Assembly (NCBI GenBank): GCA_017307755.1
Contig: JAFKGQ010000005.1
Span: 620,001-684,000, forward strand
Length of the DNA: 64,000 nt
Reading direction: 5' to 3'
Origin: Chitinophagaceae bacterium
GTDB lineage: Bacteria; Bacteroidota; Bacteroidia; Chitinophagales; Chitinophagaceae
Position 1 is the stretch's first letter; every line of letters starts with the position of its first letter. Under the pieces are notes generated by a model, which was not told where the DNA came from, did no database searches, and was given only the letters and a program-made list of their open reading frames with translations. Below, piece after piece: positions 27,534-36,284 of the stretch. The position numbers and the translations under genes are program-made.

Positions 27534-28082
27534 CTACATTTGCAAAAATGTAAGTGCATTACCAGTGCCGTTCAGTTTTAGGTAAATTGCTTTGCTTCCA
27601 TTGTTTTCTGTCCCTGATTCGTAAGTATATTTTGTTGTGGCTGTCAATTCGCTTTTTTTCAGATCTCTTTCCTGTGTTGTTTGGCCGTTTTTTGTTTCTT
27701 TATAATGAGCGGTATTGGCATGGGTGATAATTGTCTGTGCCGACTCATCAACCTCCACCGTTCCTTTTGTTACAGACTGCTGGTAGGTGACTACTGTGCC
27801 GGAGACGGTGCTGGAAGTAAAATATTGCTCATAGGTACCGTTGGCATTGAACTTAAATGCTATGGCAAACTGAAAGCCGTTGCCTATATATTCAGCAGGG
27901 TTTTGGCTCCAGTATTCAGTCATCGAAAAATAACCGTACATCCAGCTGCCTTGCAGGGACACTGGTACGTTCGTACGGGGGCCATTACCGAAATTGTCCG
28001 GATCGGCTTTTCCTTTTTCTTTCTGGCAATTGCCGAACAAACATGCCAGTACTACTACGGCCAGGAGAATGATTCTATTCAT
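27534..28082 (-). CDS. Small lipocalin-like lipoprotein
   Basis: 182 residues; lipobox CLFGNC (Cys19) followed by QKEKG. The mature domain begins with LQGSWMYGYFS and continues with alternating strands (IAFKFNANGTYEQYFT, GTVEVDESAQTIITHA), the usual look of small lipocalin-like or DUF5004-type beta-barrels. The ligand is unknown. It is convergent with the FecR gene (4 bases between stops) and is therefore not part of the receptor operon. Confidence 0.65.
   Translation of the reverse strand: MNRIILLAVVVLACLFGNCQKEKGKADPDNFGNGPRTNVPVSLQGSWMYGYFSMTEYWSQNPAEYIGNGFQFAIAFKFNANGTYEQYFTSSTVSGTVVTYQQSVTKGTVEVDESAQTIITHANTAHYKETKNGQTTQERDLKKSELTATTKYTYESGTENNGSKAIYLKLNGTGNALTFLQM
27535..27552. terminator. 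Hairpin between convergent fecR and lipoprotein genes
   Basis: TACATTT, loop GCAA, AAATGTA: a perfect 7-bp stem in the short gap between two convergent genes, overlapping the last codons of the lipoprotein gene. It is AT-rich and weak, so a bidirectional terminator role is only suggested by position. Confidence 0.35.
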
Positions 28083-28255
28083 AGCTTTTATATTTTTGCT
28101 ACAAAATTATTCTGCTTAAGAAAGGAAGAAAGGGCACTTGTAGCGAATTGAGGAAGAATGCGGATGAATTGAAATGGCAGCCATTCTTTTCCCACGGTTA
28201 AATCTCTTAGATTTGTAGTGCAGGTTCAGAATTAGTGAAAACTACCGGTACAGAT

Positions 28256-29662
28256 ATGGGTACATATAAATTCGAGGTGTTTACCTCCATCATAGAAAGA
28301 AATATCAGAGAAGGGATTTTAAAACCCGGACATAAATTGCCGTCCGTTCGTGAACTAAAGGAGCAGTATCACACAAGCATCAGTACTATACAGAAGGGCT
28401 ATGAGTATCTTATCATTTGCGGACTGGTGGAGAGTGTGCCAAAATCAGGCTATTATGTCAGTAACAGACCGGAGATGTCAGAACAACAGGTGAAGGTTAA
28501 ACGCCGACCGATAGTCAGGGACCCTATTTTCAAACATCATCTTGGACTCATAACCTCGTTGGGAGCCGGACGAAAGTTTTCAGAATTTAATGTAGCTGCT
28601 CCCGGCGATCTGTTAATGCCTCAAAAACTGCTGTTGCGCACCATGCAACAGGTGATCAGGGAGCAGGGTACCGGTTTGCTACGGTATTACCCTTCAAATG
28701 GGTCGATAGAACTAAAGGACAATATTATTAGACGGGCTGCTGCTCATCAAACCATCATTGATCCGGACGAACTGATTATTACAGATGGCGCCTTGCAGGC
28801 GCTATATATAGCTTTAGCTTCTGTTTGTAATACGGGTGATGTTATAGCCGTCGAGAGCCCATGTGTATTCTCCGTGCTGGAAGTTATAAGGGTGCTCCGG
28901 CTTAAAGTTATCGAGATCCCGGTGGACCCACATATAGGGTTTGATGTTGACTTTTTGAGAAAGGCCTGTCGCAACAAAACCATTAAAGCCGTAATCGTAA
29001 CGCCCAATTTCCATAATCCTACAGGATTAGCGATGACAAACGAGCAAAAGCTTGAACTCTTGTCCATCGTGCATCAATATAATATTGCACTTATCGAGAA
29101 CGATATTTATGGCGACCTGAACTTTTCCGGTGCAAGACCTTCTACTATAAAAAGATTTGATGACAGCGGCCTTGTGCTATCTTATTCGTCTTATGCAAAA
29201 ACATTGGCTCCGGGTGTACGACTTGGCTGGCTGGCTGCTGGAAAATTTATGCAACGCGCTGAACAGATCAAGTTTGCATTGGGCAGCACGGTTTCACCAT
29301 TATACCAGGAAACCGTCAACCGGCTGTTAAGCGGCAGCAGCTATGACCGGCATGTTCGTGCATTCAGAATGCAGCTGGCAAAGAATGCATATTTTATCAT
29401 TAATTTATTATCTGATAATTTTCCGGGGAAGACTTCCATTCTAACACCTTTGGGTGGATACAATATCTGGGTGAAAATGCCGGATGATACGGATATGGAT
29501 TACTTTTATGAGCAATGCGAGAAGGTCGGGGTACGATTTACACCAGGCTATACTTTTTCATTTTCAGGGGCTTTTGACAAACATTTCAGGGTGGTCTTTG
29601 CTGATAAATTTTCTTCCAAACGAATTGAGGCCATTAAGCTTGCAGGACAGCGATCGCGGTAG
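28256..29662 (+). CDS. MocR-type regulator: GntR winged helix fused to PLP aminotransferase domain
   Basis: About 468 residues from the ATG at 28256; a GTG at 28235 would add 7 residues. The GntR wHTH at residues 5-70 contains REGILKPGHKLPSVRELKE. The fold-I aminotransferase domain follows, with TPNFHNPTGLAM (Asn at about 254), ENDIYGDL (Asp283, Tyr285), the PLP-binding lysine in SSYAKTLAPGVRLGW (Lys about 315) and the carboxylate-binding Arg322. All key PLP contacts are present. MocR proteins regulate vitamin B6, GABA or other amine pathways using PLP as co-ligand. The nearby GNAT gene downstream is the only same-strand neighbour, so a regulatory link is possible but unproven. Confidence 0.87.
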   Translation: MGTYKFEVFTSIIERNIREGILKPGHKLPSVRELKEQYHTSISTIQKGYEYLIICGLVESVPKSGYYVSNRPEMSEQQVKVKRRPIVRDPIFKHHLGLITSLGAGRKFSEFNVAAPGDLLMPQKLLLRTMQQVIREQGTGLLRYYPSNGSIELKDNIIRRAAAHQTIIDPDELIITDGALQALYIALASVCNTGDVIAVESPCVFSVLEVIRVLRLKVIEIPVDPHIGFDVDFLRKACRNKTIKAVIVTPNFHNPTGLAMTNEQKLELLSIVHQYNIALIENDIYGDLNFSGARPSTIKRFDDSGLVLSYSSYAKTLAPGVRLGWLAAGKFMQRAEQIKFALGSTVSPLYQETVNRLLSGSSYDRHVRAFRMQLAKNAYFIINLLSDNFPGKTSILTPLGGYNIWVKMPDDTDMDYFYEQCEKVGVRFTPGYTFSFSGAFDKHFRVVFADKFSSKRIEAIKLAGQRSR

Positions 29663-29749
29663 CATCTGTACTGGTGATAATTTCCTATTGTGTATAGTGT
29701 ATTCTTCCTGAAGGCCCATACATTTGCCTGTATACATTTACACAGGAAT

Positions 29750-30256
29750 ATGAATATAATCACAAAATTTACAGTGGCTACAGAACAGGGAATAGATGCC
29801 CTTCTGATGCTGACCAAGGAACTGACCTTAGAAAAGTTCTCATCCCTTCTCGAACAGAAAGTAATTGATAACTACATCGCAGAAAGTTTTAATGAACATG
29901 CCTTATTTGTTGAGATCAACAGTATGTCCAACCAGTGGCTGGTAGTCTATGTTGATGGTAACCCTGCCGGATATGCAAGGATTACGTCCAAGGGTAAAAA
30001 ACCGCAGGTTTTGGATCGTAAACGGGCTATCCGTATAGCTGACTTTGGGGTGCTCAAAAAATATTCAGAGCCTGCTATACGAGATTCACTATTTGCAAAG
30101 TGTTTCTCTGTTTGCAAATCTTATGAAGGCGCCTGGATAAATGAATATGTGGGAAATCCACTGATCGAGTTTTTTGAGTGCAAGGGATTCGTCAGGCAAC
30201 AAGAAGATTATCGATTTGACGAGTTGCCGTTGGTGTCGGTATGTTTTATTTTGTAA
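29750..30256 (+). CDS. GNAT-family N-acetyltransferase
   Basis: About 168 residues from the ATG at 29750, preceded by a CAGGAAT ribosome-binding-like sequence; the longer frame from 29690 lacks a good start. GNAT features are VVYVDGNPAGYARIT (beta-4) and RIADFGVLKKY (motif A strand), but the acetyl-CoA loop Q/RxxGxG/A is poorly kept. The C-terminal part carries FECKGFVRQQEDYRFD, the usual beta-6/7 of GNATs. The substrate is unknown. A TACATTTG box at 29719-29726 could be its own -7 element. Confidence 0.7.
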   Translation: MNIITKFTVATEQGIDALLMLTKELTLEKFSSLLEQKVIDNYIAESFNEHALFVEINSMSNQWLVVYVDGNPAGYARITSKGKKPQVLDRKRAIRIADFGVLKKYSEPAIRDSLFAKCFSVCKSYEGAWINEYVGNPLIEFFECKGFVRQQEDYRFDELPLVSVCFIL

Positions 30257-30364
30257 AGTGTTGAAAGTCAATGTTTTTTATTAAACGACAGATTTTTTTT
30301 CGTTTTTTTAAAATATTATAAGCGCCCAATCGTCTGCCTATTAAGATATATCAACTTTATATAA

Positions 30365-31558
30365 ATGGCAAAACGGTTCCCGCTGATCATCCTGCTCTGG
30401 TTGGGCACGGATTTCTACTTTTATCAGGCTGTACAGAAACTTATAAATTCCGACGCATTGGTATGGTGCTATTGGCTCATTGACTTGTTGTTAATAAGTG
30501 GAATAGTTACAGTGATTTTTTTTGTGCGGCGTGGCTCACGCTCACAGCAAACGTTGATTACCTGGCTGATGGGAATGATGCTGCTGACTTTTGTTCCCCG
30601 TCTTTTTTCGCTGCCATTTTTACTTATTGAAGATATTACCCGGCTGTTTCGCGGGTTTCCTTCAAGGACGTTTTGGGTAAGTGAACTGACTTTAGGCACG
30701 GCCGCTGTCCTGTTCTTTTTTGTGCTATTCGGTATTACGCGCGGGCGGCATTTTTATCGGGTGAGGCGTCAAACGATCTATTTCCCCGATCTGCCAGAAG
30801 CTTTTGATGGCTTTACCATAACACAGATAACAGACGTCCATTCAGGCAGCTTTACCAACCCGGCAGGCGTGCGAAAAGGTCTGGACCTTGTCAATGCCCA
30901 GCGCGGCGACGTAATACTGTTCACCGGCGATCTGGTCAATAACCAGGCGTCTGAAATGGACAGGTGGATATCTGATTTTTCGAGGTTGAAAGCGCCGATG
31001 GGGAAATTTTCGGTGCTTGGGAATCATGATTATGGGGATTACATTCAGTGGGAGACGCCCGAGGCCAAGCGTGCTAACCTGGACCGGTTGAAACAAGTCC
31101 ACGCCGAAATCGGGTTTCGTCTACTAATGGATGAGGCGATCACCCTTCAAAAGGGAGGCCAGTCCATTACCCTGTTAGGAGTAGAGAACTGGGGTAAGGG
31201 CGGATTTCATCAATACGGCGATTTAAAGAAAGCGGCCGCCGGAGTTCCTGATGATGCTTTTAAGATCCTGATGTCGCATGACCCTTCGCACTGGGAAGGA
31301 GTAACGCTTGATCATCATCAGCACATTCATCTCACCTTGTCCGGGCATACACATGGCATGCAGTTTGGCATCGAGTTGTTCGGTTTTAAGTGGAGCCCTA
31401 TCAAATATATGTACAAACAATGGGCCGGGCTTTACCGGCTGAAAGGGCGTTTTTTATATGTCAACCGGGGATTCGGCTTTCTGGGACTAAAGGGACGAAT
31501 TGGTATGTGGCCGGAAGTGGCATCGATTACCCTAAAAGCCCAGATACGCCGGAATTAG
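30365..31558 (+). CDS. YkuE-like metallophosphoesterase with membrane anchor
   Basis: 397 residues. The first 145 residues carry about four hydrophobic helices (DLLLISGIVTVIFFVRR, WLMGMMLLTFVP, LTLGTAAVLFFFVLFG). The calcineurin-type catalytic domain then has all five metal-binding blocks: TQITDVHSG, TGDLVN, GNHDYGDY, MSHDPSHW and SGHTHGMQFG. It should be an integral inner-membrane phosphoesterase with the active site facing the periplasm or cytoplasm. Relatives act on UDP-sugar-lipid or phospholipid-type substrates, but the substrate is not known here. It is convergent with the LLM oxidoreductase gene. Confidence 0.87.
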   Translation: MAKRFPLIILLWLGTDFYFYQAVQKLINSDALVWCYWLIDLLLISGIVTVIFFVRRGSRSQQTLITWLMGMMLLTFVPRLFSLPFLLIEDITRLFRGFPSRTFWVSELTLGTAAVLFFFVLFGITRGRHFYRVRRQTIYFPDLPEAFDGFTITQITDVHSGSFTNPAGVRKGLDLVNAQRGDVILFTGDLVNNQASEMDRWISDFSRLKAPMGKFSVLGNHDYGDYIQWETPEAKRANLDRLKQVHAEIGFRLLMDEAITLQKGGQSITLLGVENWGKGGFHQYGDLKKAAAGVPDDAFKILMSHDPSHWEGVTLDHHQHIHLTLSGHTHGMQFGIELFGFKWSPIKYMYKQWAGLYRLKGRFLYVNRGFGFLGLKGRIGMWPEVASITLKAQIRRN

Positions 31559-31581
31559 AATCTTCGCCGGATTGGTCAAGT

Positions 31582-32604
31582 TTAACGCCAACCTAATCCA
31601 GGTGCAACATGCTTTAGAATAGAAGACAGCATATGTACATTGTAGTCAACACCTAATGTATTGGGTATCGTCAAAAGGAGCGTATCTGCTTCATGGATGG
31701 CTTCGTCCTGAGCCAATTCCCTGATAAGCTGATCCGGCGCTCCAGCATAGCTTCTTCCAAAAATGGCGCGTCTGTCTTTTTCAATAAACCCGATTTGATC
31801 GACTCTATTGGTTTCCTGCCCAAAGAGATATCTGTCCTGATCGGTTATCAATGCGAATATAGACCGGCTCACCGAAATCCTTGGTTCGCGTTGATGTCCT
31901 GCTTTTTTCCATGCTTCTTTGTACAGCCTGATCTGTTCTGCCTGTTGTACATGGAACGGCTTGCCGCTTTCGTCGAATTTCAAGGTAGAACTTTGAAGGT
32001 TCATTCCATTTTCGGCCGCCCAAATAGCTGTAGCATTAGAGGCTGCCCCCCACCAAATACGTTCCCGCAATCCCTCGGAGTGGGGTTCCAATCGTAAGAG
32101 GCCCGGTGGATTTGGAAACATTGGGGAGGGGTTAGGCTGGGCAAATCCAAGGCCCTTAAGTTTATCCAAAAATTGCAACGCTTTATTGCGTCCCATCTCT
32201 GCGTCAGTTTCTCCTGCTGCCGGCTCATACCCAAAATAACGCCACCCATCGATGACCTGTTCCGGTGAACCTCTGCTGATGCCCAATTGTAATCGTCCGC
32301 CCGAAATTAAATCGGCGGCTCCGGCGTCTTCCACCATATAGAGGGGGTTCTCATAACGCATGTCAATAACACCTGTTCCAATCTCTATCCTGCTTGTTTT
32401 GGCGCCGATAGCCGAAAGCAAAGGAAATGGAGATGCTAACTGAGCCGCAAAATGATGTACCCGAAAATACGCACCATCTAAACCGATTGCTTCGGCAGCA
32501 ACGGCAAGATCAATAGATTGAAGCAATGTGTCGCTTGCCGTACGGGTTTTATAGGCTGGATGTTTGGACCAATGTCCGAACGATAAAAATCCTATTTTCT
32601 TCAT
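31582..32604 (-). CDS. LLM-class flavin-dependent oxidoreductase
   Basis: 340 residues with the luciferase-like (beta/alpha)8 barrel. It starts MKKIGFLSFGHW and contains GLDGAYFRVHHFA, the FMN-binding area RIEIGTGVIDMRYENPLYMV, and DLISGGRLQLGISRGSPEQV. The C-terminal end has LLLTIPNTLGVDYNVHML. The enzyme would use reduced FMN and oxygen or act as a reductase. It resembles the group often annotated as luciferase-like monooxygenases of unknown substrate. It diverges from the TfoX-N gene with a 182-base gap. Confidence 0.87.
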   Translation of the reverse strand: MKKIGFLSFGHWSKHPAYKTRTASDTLLQSIDLAVAAEAIGLDGAYFRVHHFAAQLASPFPLLSAIGAKTSRIEIGTGVIDMRYENPLYMVEDAGAADLISGGRLQLGISRGSPEQVIDGWRYFGYEPAAGETDAEMGRNKALQFLDKLKGLGFAQPNPSPMFPNPPGLLRLEPHSEGLRERIWWGAASNATAIWAAENGMNLQSSTLKFDESGKPFHVQQAEQIRLYKEAWKKAGHQREPRISVSRSIFALITDQDRYLFGQETNRVDQIGFIEKDRRAIFGRSYAGAPDQLIRELAQDEAIHEADTLLLTIPNTLGVDYNVHMLSSILKHVAPGLGWR

Positions 32605-32786
32605 AAGTTCCTTTTCGATTGTAAAATAGCCGTTGTAAAGATAGATATAATATCATCGCCCGGCATCAGGGGGATGTTTATACAATCCGGAATATATCAA
32701 GAAAAAAATGAGCAGCAATATCTGGTTAATACATGAATTAGGGTATTTTTATAAATAAAATAGACCTCTTTTGTAAAATCAGAACA

Positions 32787-33131
32787 ATGGCATACAATGA
32801 GAAGTTAGCCGATAGAGTCCGGGAGATCATCTCCCTTACACATAAAAACATTGAAGAAAAAAGAATGTTTGGGGGGCTATGTTTTATGGTCAATAATAAA
32901 ATGTGCGTAGGTGTGGAAAAAGATCGCCTGATGGTTCGGTTTGATCCAGGGAAATATGACGAGGTTATGGAAAAAGAAGGGTGCAAGCCGATGGACTTTA
33001 CGGGTAAACCGATGAAGGGTTATGTATTTGTAGATATCGATGTGTTAAACACAAAAGCAAAACTGACCTACTGGATCAGCCTCGCCCTTGAGTACAACAA
33101 GGTTGCCAAGGCATCAAAGAAACAAAAGTAA
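32787..33131 (+). CDS. TfoX/Sxy N-terminal-domain protein
   Basis: 114 residues; the single domain shows the family pattern ADRVREIISLTHKNIEEKRMFGGLCFMVNNKMCVGV, quoted here in part (MFGGLCFMVNNKM at about 30-42), followed by LMVRFDPGKYDEV and PMKGYVFVD. Only the N-terminal TfoX domain is present; the helix-hairpin C-terminal domain of true Sxy competence regulators is missing. Stand-alone versions are widespread in Bacteroidota and their function is unknown. A link to competence should not be assumed. Confidence 0.85.
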   Translation: MAYNEKLADRVREIISLTHKNIEEKRMFGGLCFMVNNKMCVGVEKDRLMVRFDPGKYDEVMEKEGCKPMDFTGKPMKGYVFVDIDVLNTKAKLTYWISLALEYNKVAKASKKQK

Positions 33132-33173
33132 AGCCCAAAAAAATATTGACACCCCGCGATCTGCTATTACATA

Positions 33174-33638
33174 TTACCCGACAAGCATTTCTAAAAAGGT
33201 TCCGAGCCTGTCGAATGCAGAACCCCAGCCATTATAGAAGCCCATTTTTTCCTGTTGTCTGCAATATTCTTCGGTCGGATGAATAACGCTGAAGGTAAAA
33301 TGCGTTTTATCTTGTTTTTCTTCAAATAGCACGTGTATTATTACCCCTTCTGTCATCGGCTTGAAGTCGGCAGAAGTGACGATTTTCTCGGGGGTAACAA
33401 TCTCGGCATAAACACCTTCAGATATAAATTCACTTCCATCCGGCATTGGCATGGTATATTTCCATCGGCCGCCTACCTTAAACTCATGGGTCAACACGGT
33501 AATTTTCATGCCTTTTGGCGCCCACCATTGAACAATATGCTCAGGCCTGGTCCAGGCTTCCCAGACGGTTTTTCTGGGTATATTGAAAATTTTTTTGATT
33601 GTCAGTATCCTTTTACTGATCTCATTTAAATTTTCCAT
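33174..33638 (-). CDS. SRPBCC/AHSA1-domain protein
   Basis: 154 residues with the START/AHSA1 helix-grip fold: IFNIPRKTVWEAWTRPEHIVQWWAPK (in part, residues 17-42), the FKVGGRWKYTMPMPDGSEF strand pair and a C-terminal helix from NGWGSAFDRLGTFLEML. Such proteins bind hydrophobic ligands and are usually encoded just after an ArsR regulator. Here its start overlaps the end of the ArsR gene by 17 bases, so the two are translated from one message. Confidence 0.87.
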   Translation of the reverse strand: MENLNEISKRILTIKKIFNIPRKTVWEAWTRPEHIVQWWAPKGMKITVLTHEFKVGGRWKYTMPMPDGSEFISEGVYAEIVTPEKIVTSADFKPMTEGVIIHVLFEEKQDKTHFTFSVIHPTEEYCRQQEKMGFYNGWGSAFDRLGTFLEMLVG

Positions 33639-33975
33639 ATTTCTTATTTTTTTTAGTGTGTAGTTTATTTACATATTTTTCGAAGGAATCAATTCTGTCC
33701 TCCCAAAGACCCGCGTATTGCCCGGCCCAATCTGCAATTTTTTTCAATTCACCGGGCTGGATGGTGCAATAAGTTTCGCGGCCCACTCTTTTTACTTCCA
33801 CCAATCCGCATTCGATAAGAATTTTTATTTGCTGGGAAATGGCCGGGCGGCTAATATCAAAATATTCGGCGATTGTCTTTAGGTTCATGGGTTGCTGAGA
33901 GATAAGATCTATTATCTTTCTCCTTGTCGGATCGGCAATTGCCTGAAACACATCTCGTCTATATTCAGAGGTCAT
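33622..33975 (-). CDS. ArsR-family (autorepressor-type) winged-helix regulator
   Basis: About 117 residues from the ATG at 33975 (MTSEYRRDVFQAIAD). The helix-turn-helix is AEYFDISRPAISQQIKIL with the leading motif FQAIADPTRRKIIDLI, typical of the SRPBCC-linked ArsR/'SdpR-like' regulators that lack metal-binding cysteines. It is followed, with overlap, by an SRPBCC protein. The promoter is covered by a perfect 18-bp palindrome and a second similar site, which is good evidence of autoregulation. The frame open to 34020 has no supported start and would include the operator. Confidence 0.88.
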   Translation of the reverse strand: MTSEYRRDVFQAIADPTRRKIIDLISQQPMNLKTIAEYFDISRPAISQQIKILIECGLVEVKRVGRETYCTIQPGELKKIADWAGQYAGLWEDRIDSFEKYVNKLHTKKNKKYGKFK

Positions 33976-33979
33976 AATT

Positions 33980-34027
33980 GGTAAGCGTATGCTTATATAA
34001 ATATAAGGGTAAGTGTACACTTACCAA
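33980..34027 (-). promoter_or_regulatory. Promoter and two palindromic operators of the ArsR-SRPBCC operon
   Basis: On the minus strand, TTG at 34025-34027, a 19-base spacer and TATATTTA (33998-34005) make a Bacteroidota-type promoter with one mismatch in the -7 box. The spacer is filled by the perfect 18-bp palindrome GGTAAGTGTACACTTACC (34008-34025). A second, degenerate copy (GGTAAGCGTATGCTTA, 33980-33995) lies between the -7 box and the ATG. This is the arrangement expected for ArsR autorepression. Confidence 0.65.
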
Positions 34028-34349
34028 TTATTTTATAAGGAAAATTTTGAAATTGTGGATTATACGCCGCCAATAGTTGAGGATGAATGTGTGATCCCGG
34101 GGGAGGGGGCAACTTTCGAACTTTGTGAGCCAGCGTTGCCACTAAACCTTCTGGTTCGGATAAATTCCTGCGATTCAACCAAATTTCGTATTTGCCATCT
34201 TCTGTACGGCCCCAATAAAGGTCAGCGGCATTCTGATCTTCTTTCCTTGATTGCAAATAAATTTTCCCGCCAAAAGGACTGCCTGTCGATACTTCGCGTA
34301 CCCTGTCATCGTAAAAGCTAAGTTTAATGCTTTCAATTGGTACTTCCAT
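33993..34349 (-). pseudogene. Truncated zincin-like (HExxH-type) hypothetical protein
   Basis: The residues from VPIESIKLSFYDDRV through GSPFGGKIYLQS to LVATLAHKV resemble the middle of a Bacteroidota family with the zinc-peptidase-like LAHELAH helix. Here the sequence leaves the family at LAHKV-RKLPPPPG, so the second half of the metal motif and the C-terminal half are lost, and the N-terminal part is also missing. It runs into the ArsR operator region. It is best read as a degraded gene. The recognition is from memory of family pattern and needs a profile search. Confidence 0.5.
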
Positions 34350-34471
34350 GTAAAGATGACTATGCAGAATTATATCTAGCGGTACTACTTAGGTCTGTTT
34401 TCAGTAAGGTCAGGGTGTCTATTAAATTTTTTTGTTATATCTGTTACTTCTCGAAGGTATAACTTTGTTCT

Positions 34472-35302
34472 ATGGAAGTCATCGATAACATATTACATTA
34501 CATACAGCGCCATTTTGATCAGGATTTGCCTTTGCAGACTTTGGCGGAGCAGGCGCATTACTCACCTTATCATTTTCATCGTCTGTTTAAGCAACAAGTA
34601 GGGGAAGCCCCCAAGCAGTATTTATTGCGACTACGCCTCGAAAGAGCACTCAAGGAACTGATCTTTTATCCCCAAAAGTCTGTTTATGCTATTGCCATGG
34701 ACAGTGGTTTTAACTCGCAATCAGCTTTTGCAAGGGCATTTAAAAATAAGTACGGTATCCCCGCAGAACAGTATCGGGAGCAGGCGTTGAAAGTGATCCG
34801 GGAAAGAACGGATGCCATTACACCGGATGTGCAGCAATTCCCAGTCGCTGTGAGTCGTTTGGAACGCTTTTATATTGTCAGTGAGTTAACCTTCCTGAAG
34901 CAAGAGGAGGAGATCATGCAGAAATTCAAGAATCTGCATATATGGGCGTCTGCCAGAGAACTGACAGGCAAGGAACCCGAATTTTACGGCGTCTTTATCG
35001 ATTCCCCTTTATCGACTCCCTTGCCAAAATGCCGTTATCTGGCAGGAATCCGTATCCGCGAGGCAATTTCCGATAAGGGGTGCCAAACACTGGGTGGATT
35101 CACTGTTGCGCAGATACCGGTGATGGGAAATTCTGAAGTATCGACAAGTTATGCTTTGTACGTGAAGCAACGTTGGATGAAAGACAACGGGTTTGAAATC
35201 ATACAAGGTATTTCCGGGTTTGAACGCTTTGCAGAAATGGACTTTTCCAAATCGTATTCCCAACACTACCGAACGATTTATATAGGGATTCAGCCCAAAT
35301 AG
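34472..35302 (+). CDS. AraC-family regulator with C-terminal GyrI-like effector domain
   Basis: 276 residues. Unlike most AraC proteins the DNA-binding domain is at the N-terminus (residues about 8-105: LQTLAEQAHYSPYHFHRLF, then IAMDSGFNSQSAFARAF). A GyrI-like small-molecule-binding domain follows (about 120-276: RLERFYIVSELTF, GVFIDSP, CRYLAGIRI). This is the Rob/SoxS-GyrI arrangement, usually a sensor of drugs or hydrophobic compounds. No target is fixed, but the SDR gene 98 bases downstream on the same strand is a candidate. Confidence 0.88.
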   Translation: MEVIDNILHYIQRHFDQDLPLQTLAEQAHYSPYHFHRLFKQQVGEAPKQYLLRLRLERALKELIFYPQKSVYAIAMDSGFNSQSAFARAFKNKYGIPAEQYREQALKVIRERTDAITPDVQQFPVAVSRLERFYIVSELTFLKQEEEIMQKFKNLHIWASARELTGKEPEFYGVFIDSPLSTPLPKCRYLAGIRIREAISDKGCQTLGGFTVAQIPVMGNSEVSTSYALYVKQRWMKDNGFEIIQGISGFERFAEMDFSKSYSQHYRTIYIGIQPK

Positions 35303-35400
35303 CAAGAAATGTAAAATGATTCGCAATATCTGGCAAATTAACAGCTGCTCGGGTAGTTAGCTTTGGCATGTTAATATAATTTCAAACGGAATTAAAAGCA

Positions 35401-36111
35401 ATGTCAAAAATGAAAGTAGTTATTGCAGGCGGAACCTCCGGTATCGGACTAGCAACGGCAAAGATTCTTGCAAATGATGGAGCGGAAGTAATTATAACTG
35501 GACGCAATCCCCAAAAATTGGAACAGGCTCTGGCTTTATTACCAAAAGGGGTGGGGGGACAATGTGTAAATGCGGCCAACGTGGTTGACCAGAAGGCATT
35601 TTTAACTGCCACAGGAAACATCGATCATCTGGTACTTTCGCTGGGTGGCTACAAGGGATTGGGCTTATTTAAAGATTTAGATTTTATGCAGTTACGACAA
35701 GGGTTTGAAGAAAAATTTTTTCTGCATCTGCAAATCCTGCAGGATGCTTTACCTTATCTGTCGGAAAATGCAAGCGTTACCTTTATAACAGCAGTAAGCG
35801 GTCATGCAAGATTCCCCGGTATCGCAGGGATAGGCGCCATTAACGGTGCGCTTGAGGTGACTGTTCCTATACTTGCCAAAGAATTGCAACCGGTACGGGT
35901 AAATGCTGTATCTCCGGGAGCAATTGATACTCCCTGGTGGAGTTTTTTGCCTGAAAGTACTCGCGGTGAGACATTCCAGCAATATGCTCAGATGACCCCT
36001 GTACGCAGGATGGGGCAACCTGAAGATGTTGCTGGCGTGGTAGGAGAGGTTATCCGCAACTCTTTCATTACCGGCCAGGTGATCACGGTGGATGGTGGGT
36101 TAGGATTGTAA
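35401..36111 (+). CDS. Short-chain dehydrogenase/reductase without the YxxxK pair
   Basis: 236 residues; the NAD(P) motif is GGTSGIGLATA at residues 10-20. IDHLVLSLGGYKG replaces the usual NNAG, and VNAVSPGAIDTPWW and the C-terminal ITGQVITVDGGLGL are as in classical SDRs. In the catalytic region, AVSGHARFPGIAGIGAINGAL, only the Ser-side is conserved and the Tyr-x-x-x-Lys is replaced. The same loss is seen in relatives of the broken SDR near 5 kb. It may bind cofactor but be catalytically unusual. Confidence 0.83.
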   Translation: MSKMKVVIAGGTSGIGLATAKILANDGAEVIITGRNPQKLEQALALLPKGVGGQCVNAANVVDQKAFLTATGNIDHLVLSLGGYKGLGLFKDLDFMQLRQGFEEKFFLHLQILQDALPYLSENASVTFITAVSGHARFPGIAGIGAINGALEVTVPILAKELQPVRVNAVSPGAIDTPWWSFLPESTRGETFQQYAQMTPVRRMGQPEDVAGVVGEVIRNSFITGQVITVDGGLGL

Positions 36112-36284
36112 TCGCATATGGGATCGCTATAACCAGCACCAAAAGTCATAATACAATCGGTTGCATTGCCGTGTTTTGCAATTTTTTTGCAGATGGTATC
36201 AAAATTTTGCAAAAGAATGCATCTGTTTCTTATCTTCAAAGGATTATTAACATGCCTACAAAACGACCTGCTCAATTGCTAATT

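Noticed and set aside
32787..33131. Competence regulator Sxy/TfoX
   Set aside because: Only the N-terminal domain is present; the C-terminal helical domain needed for that role is missing.
34013..34321. Plus-strand frame of 102 residues opposite the zincin-like remnant
   Set aside because: It has no motif, and the minus-strand frame carries the recognisable family residues.
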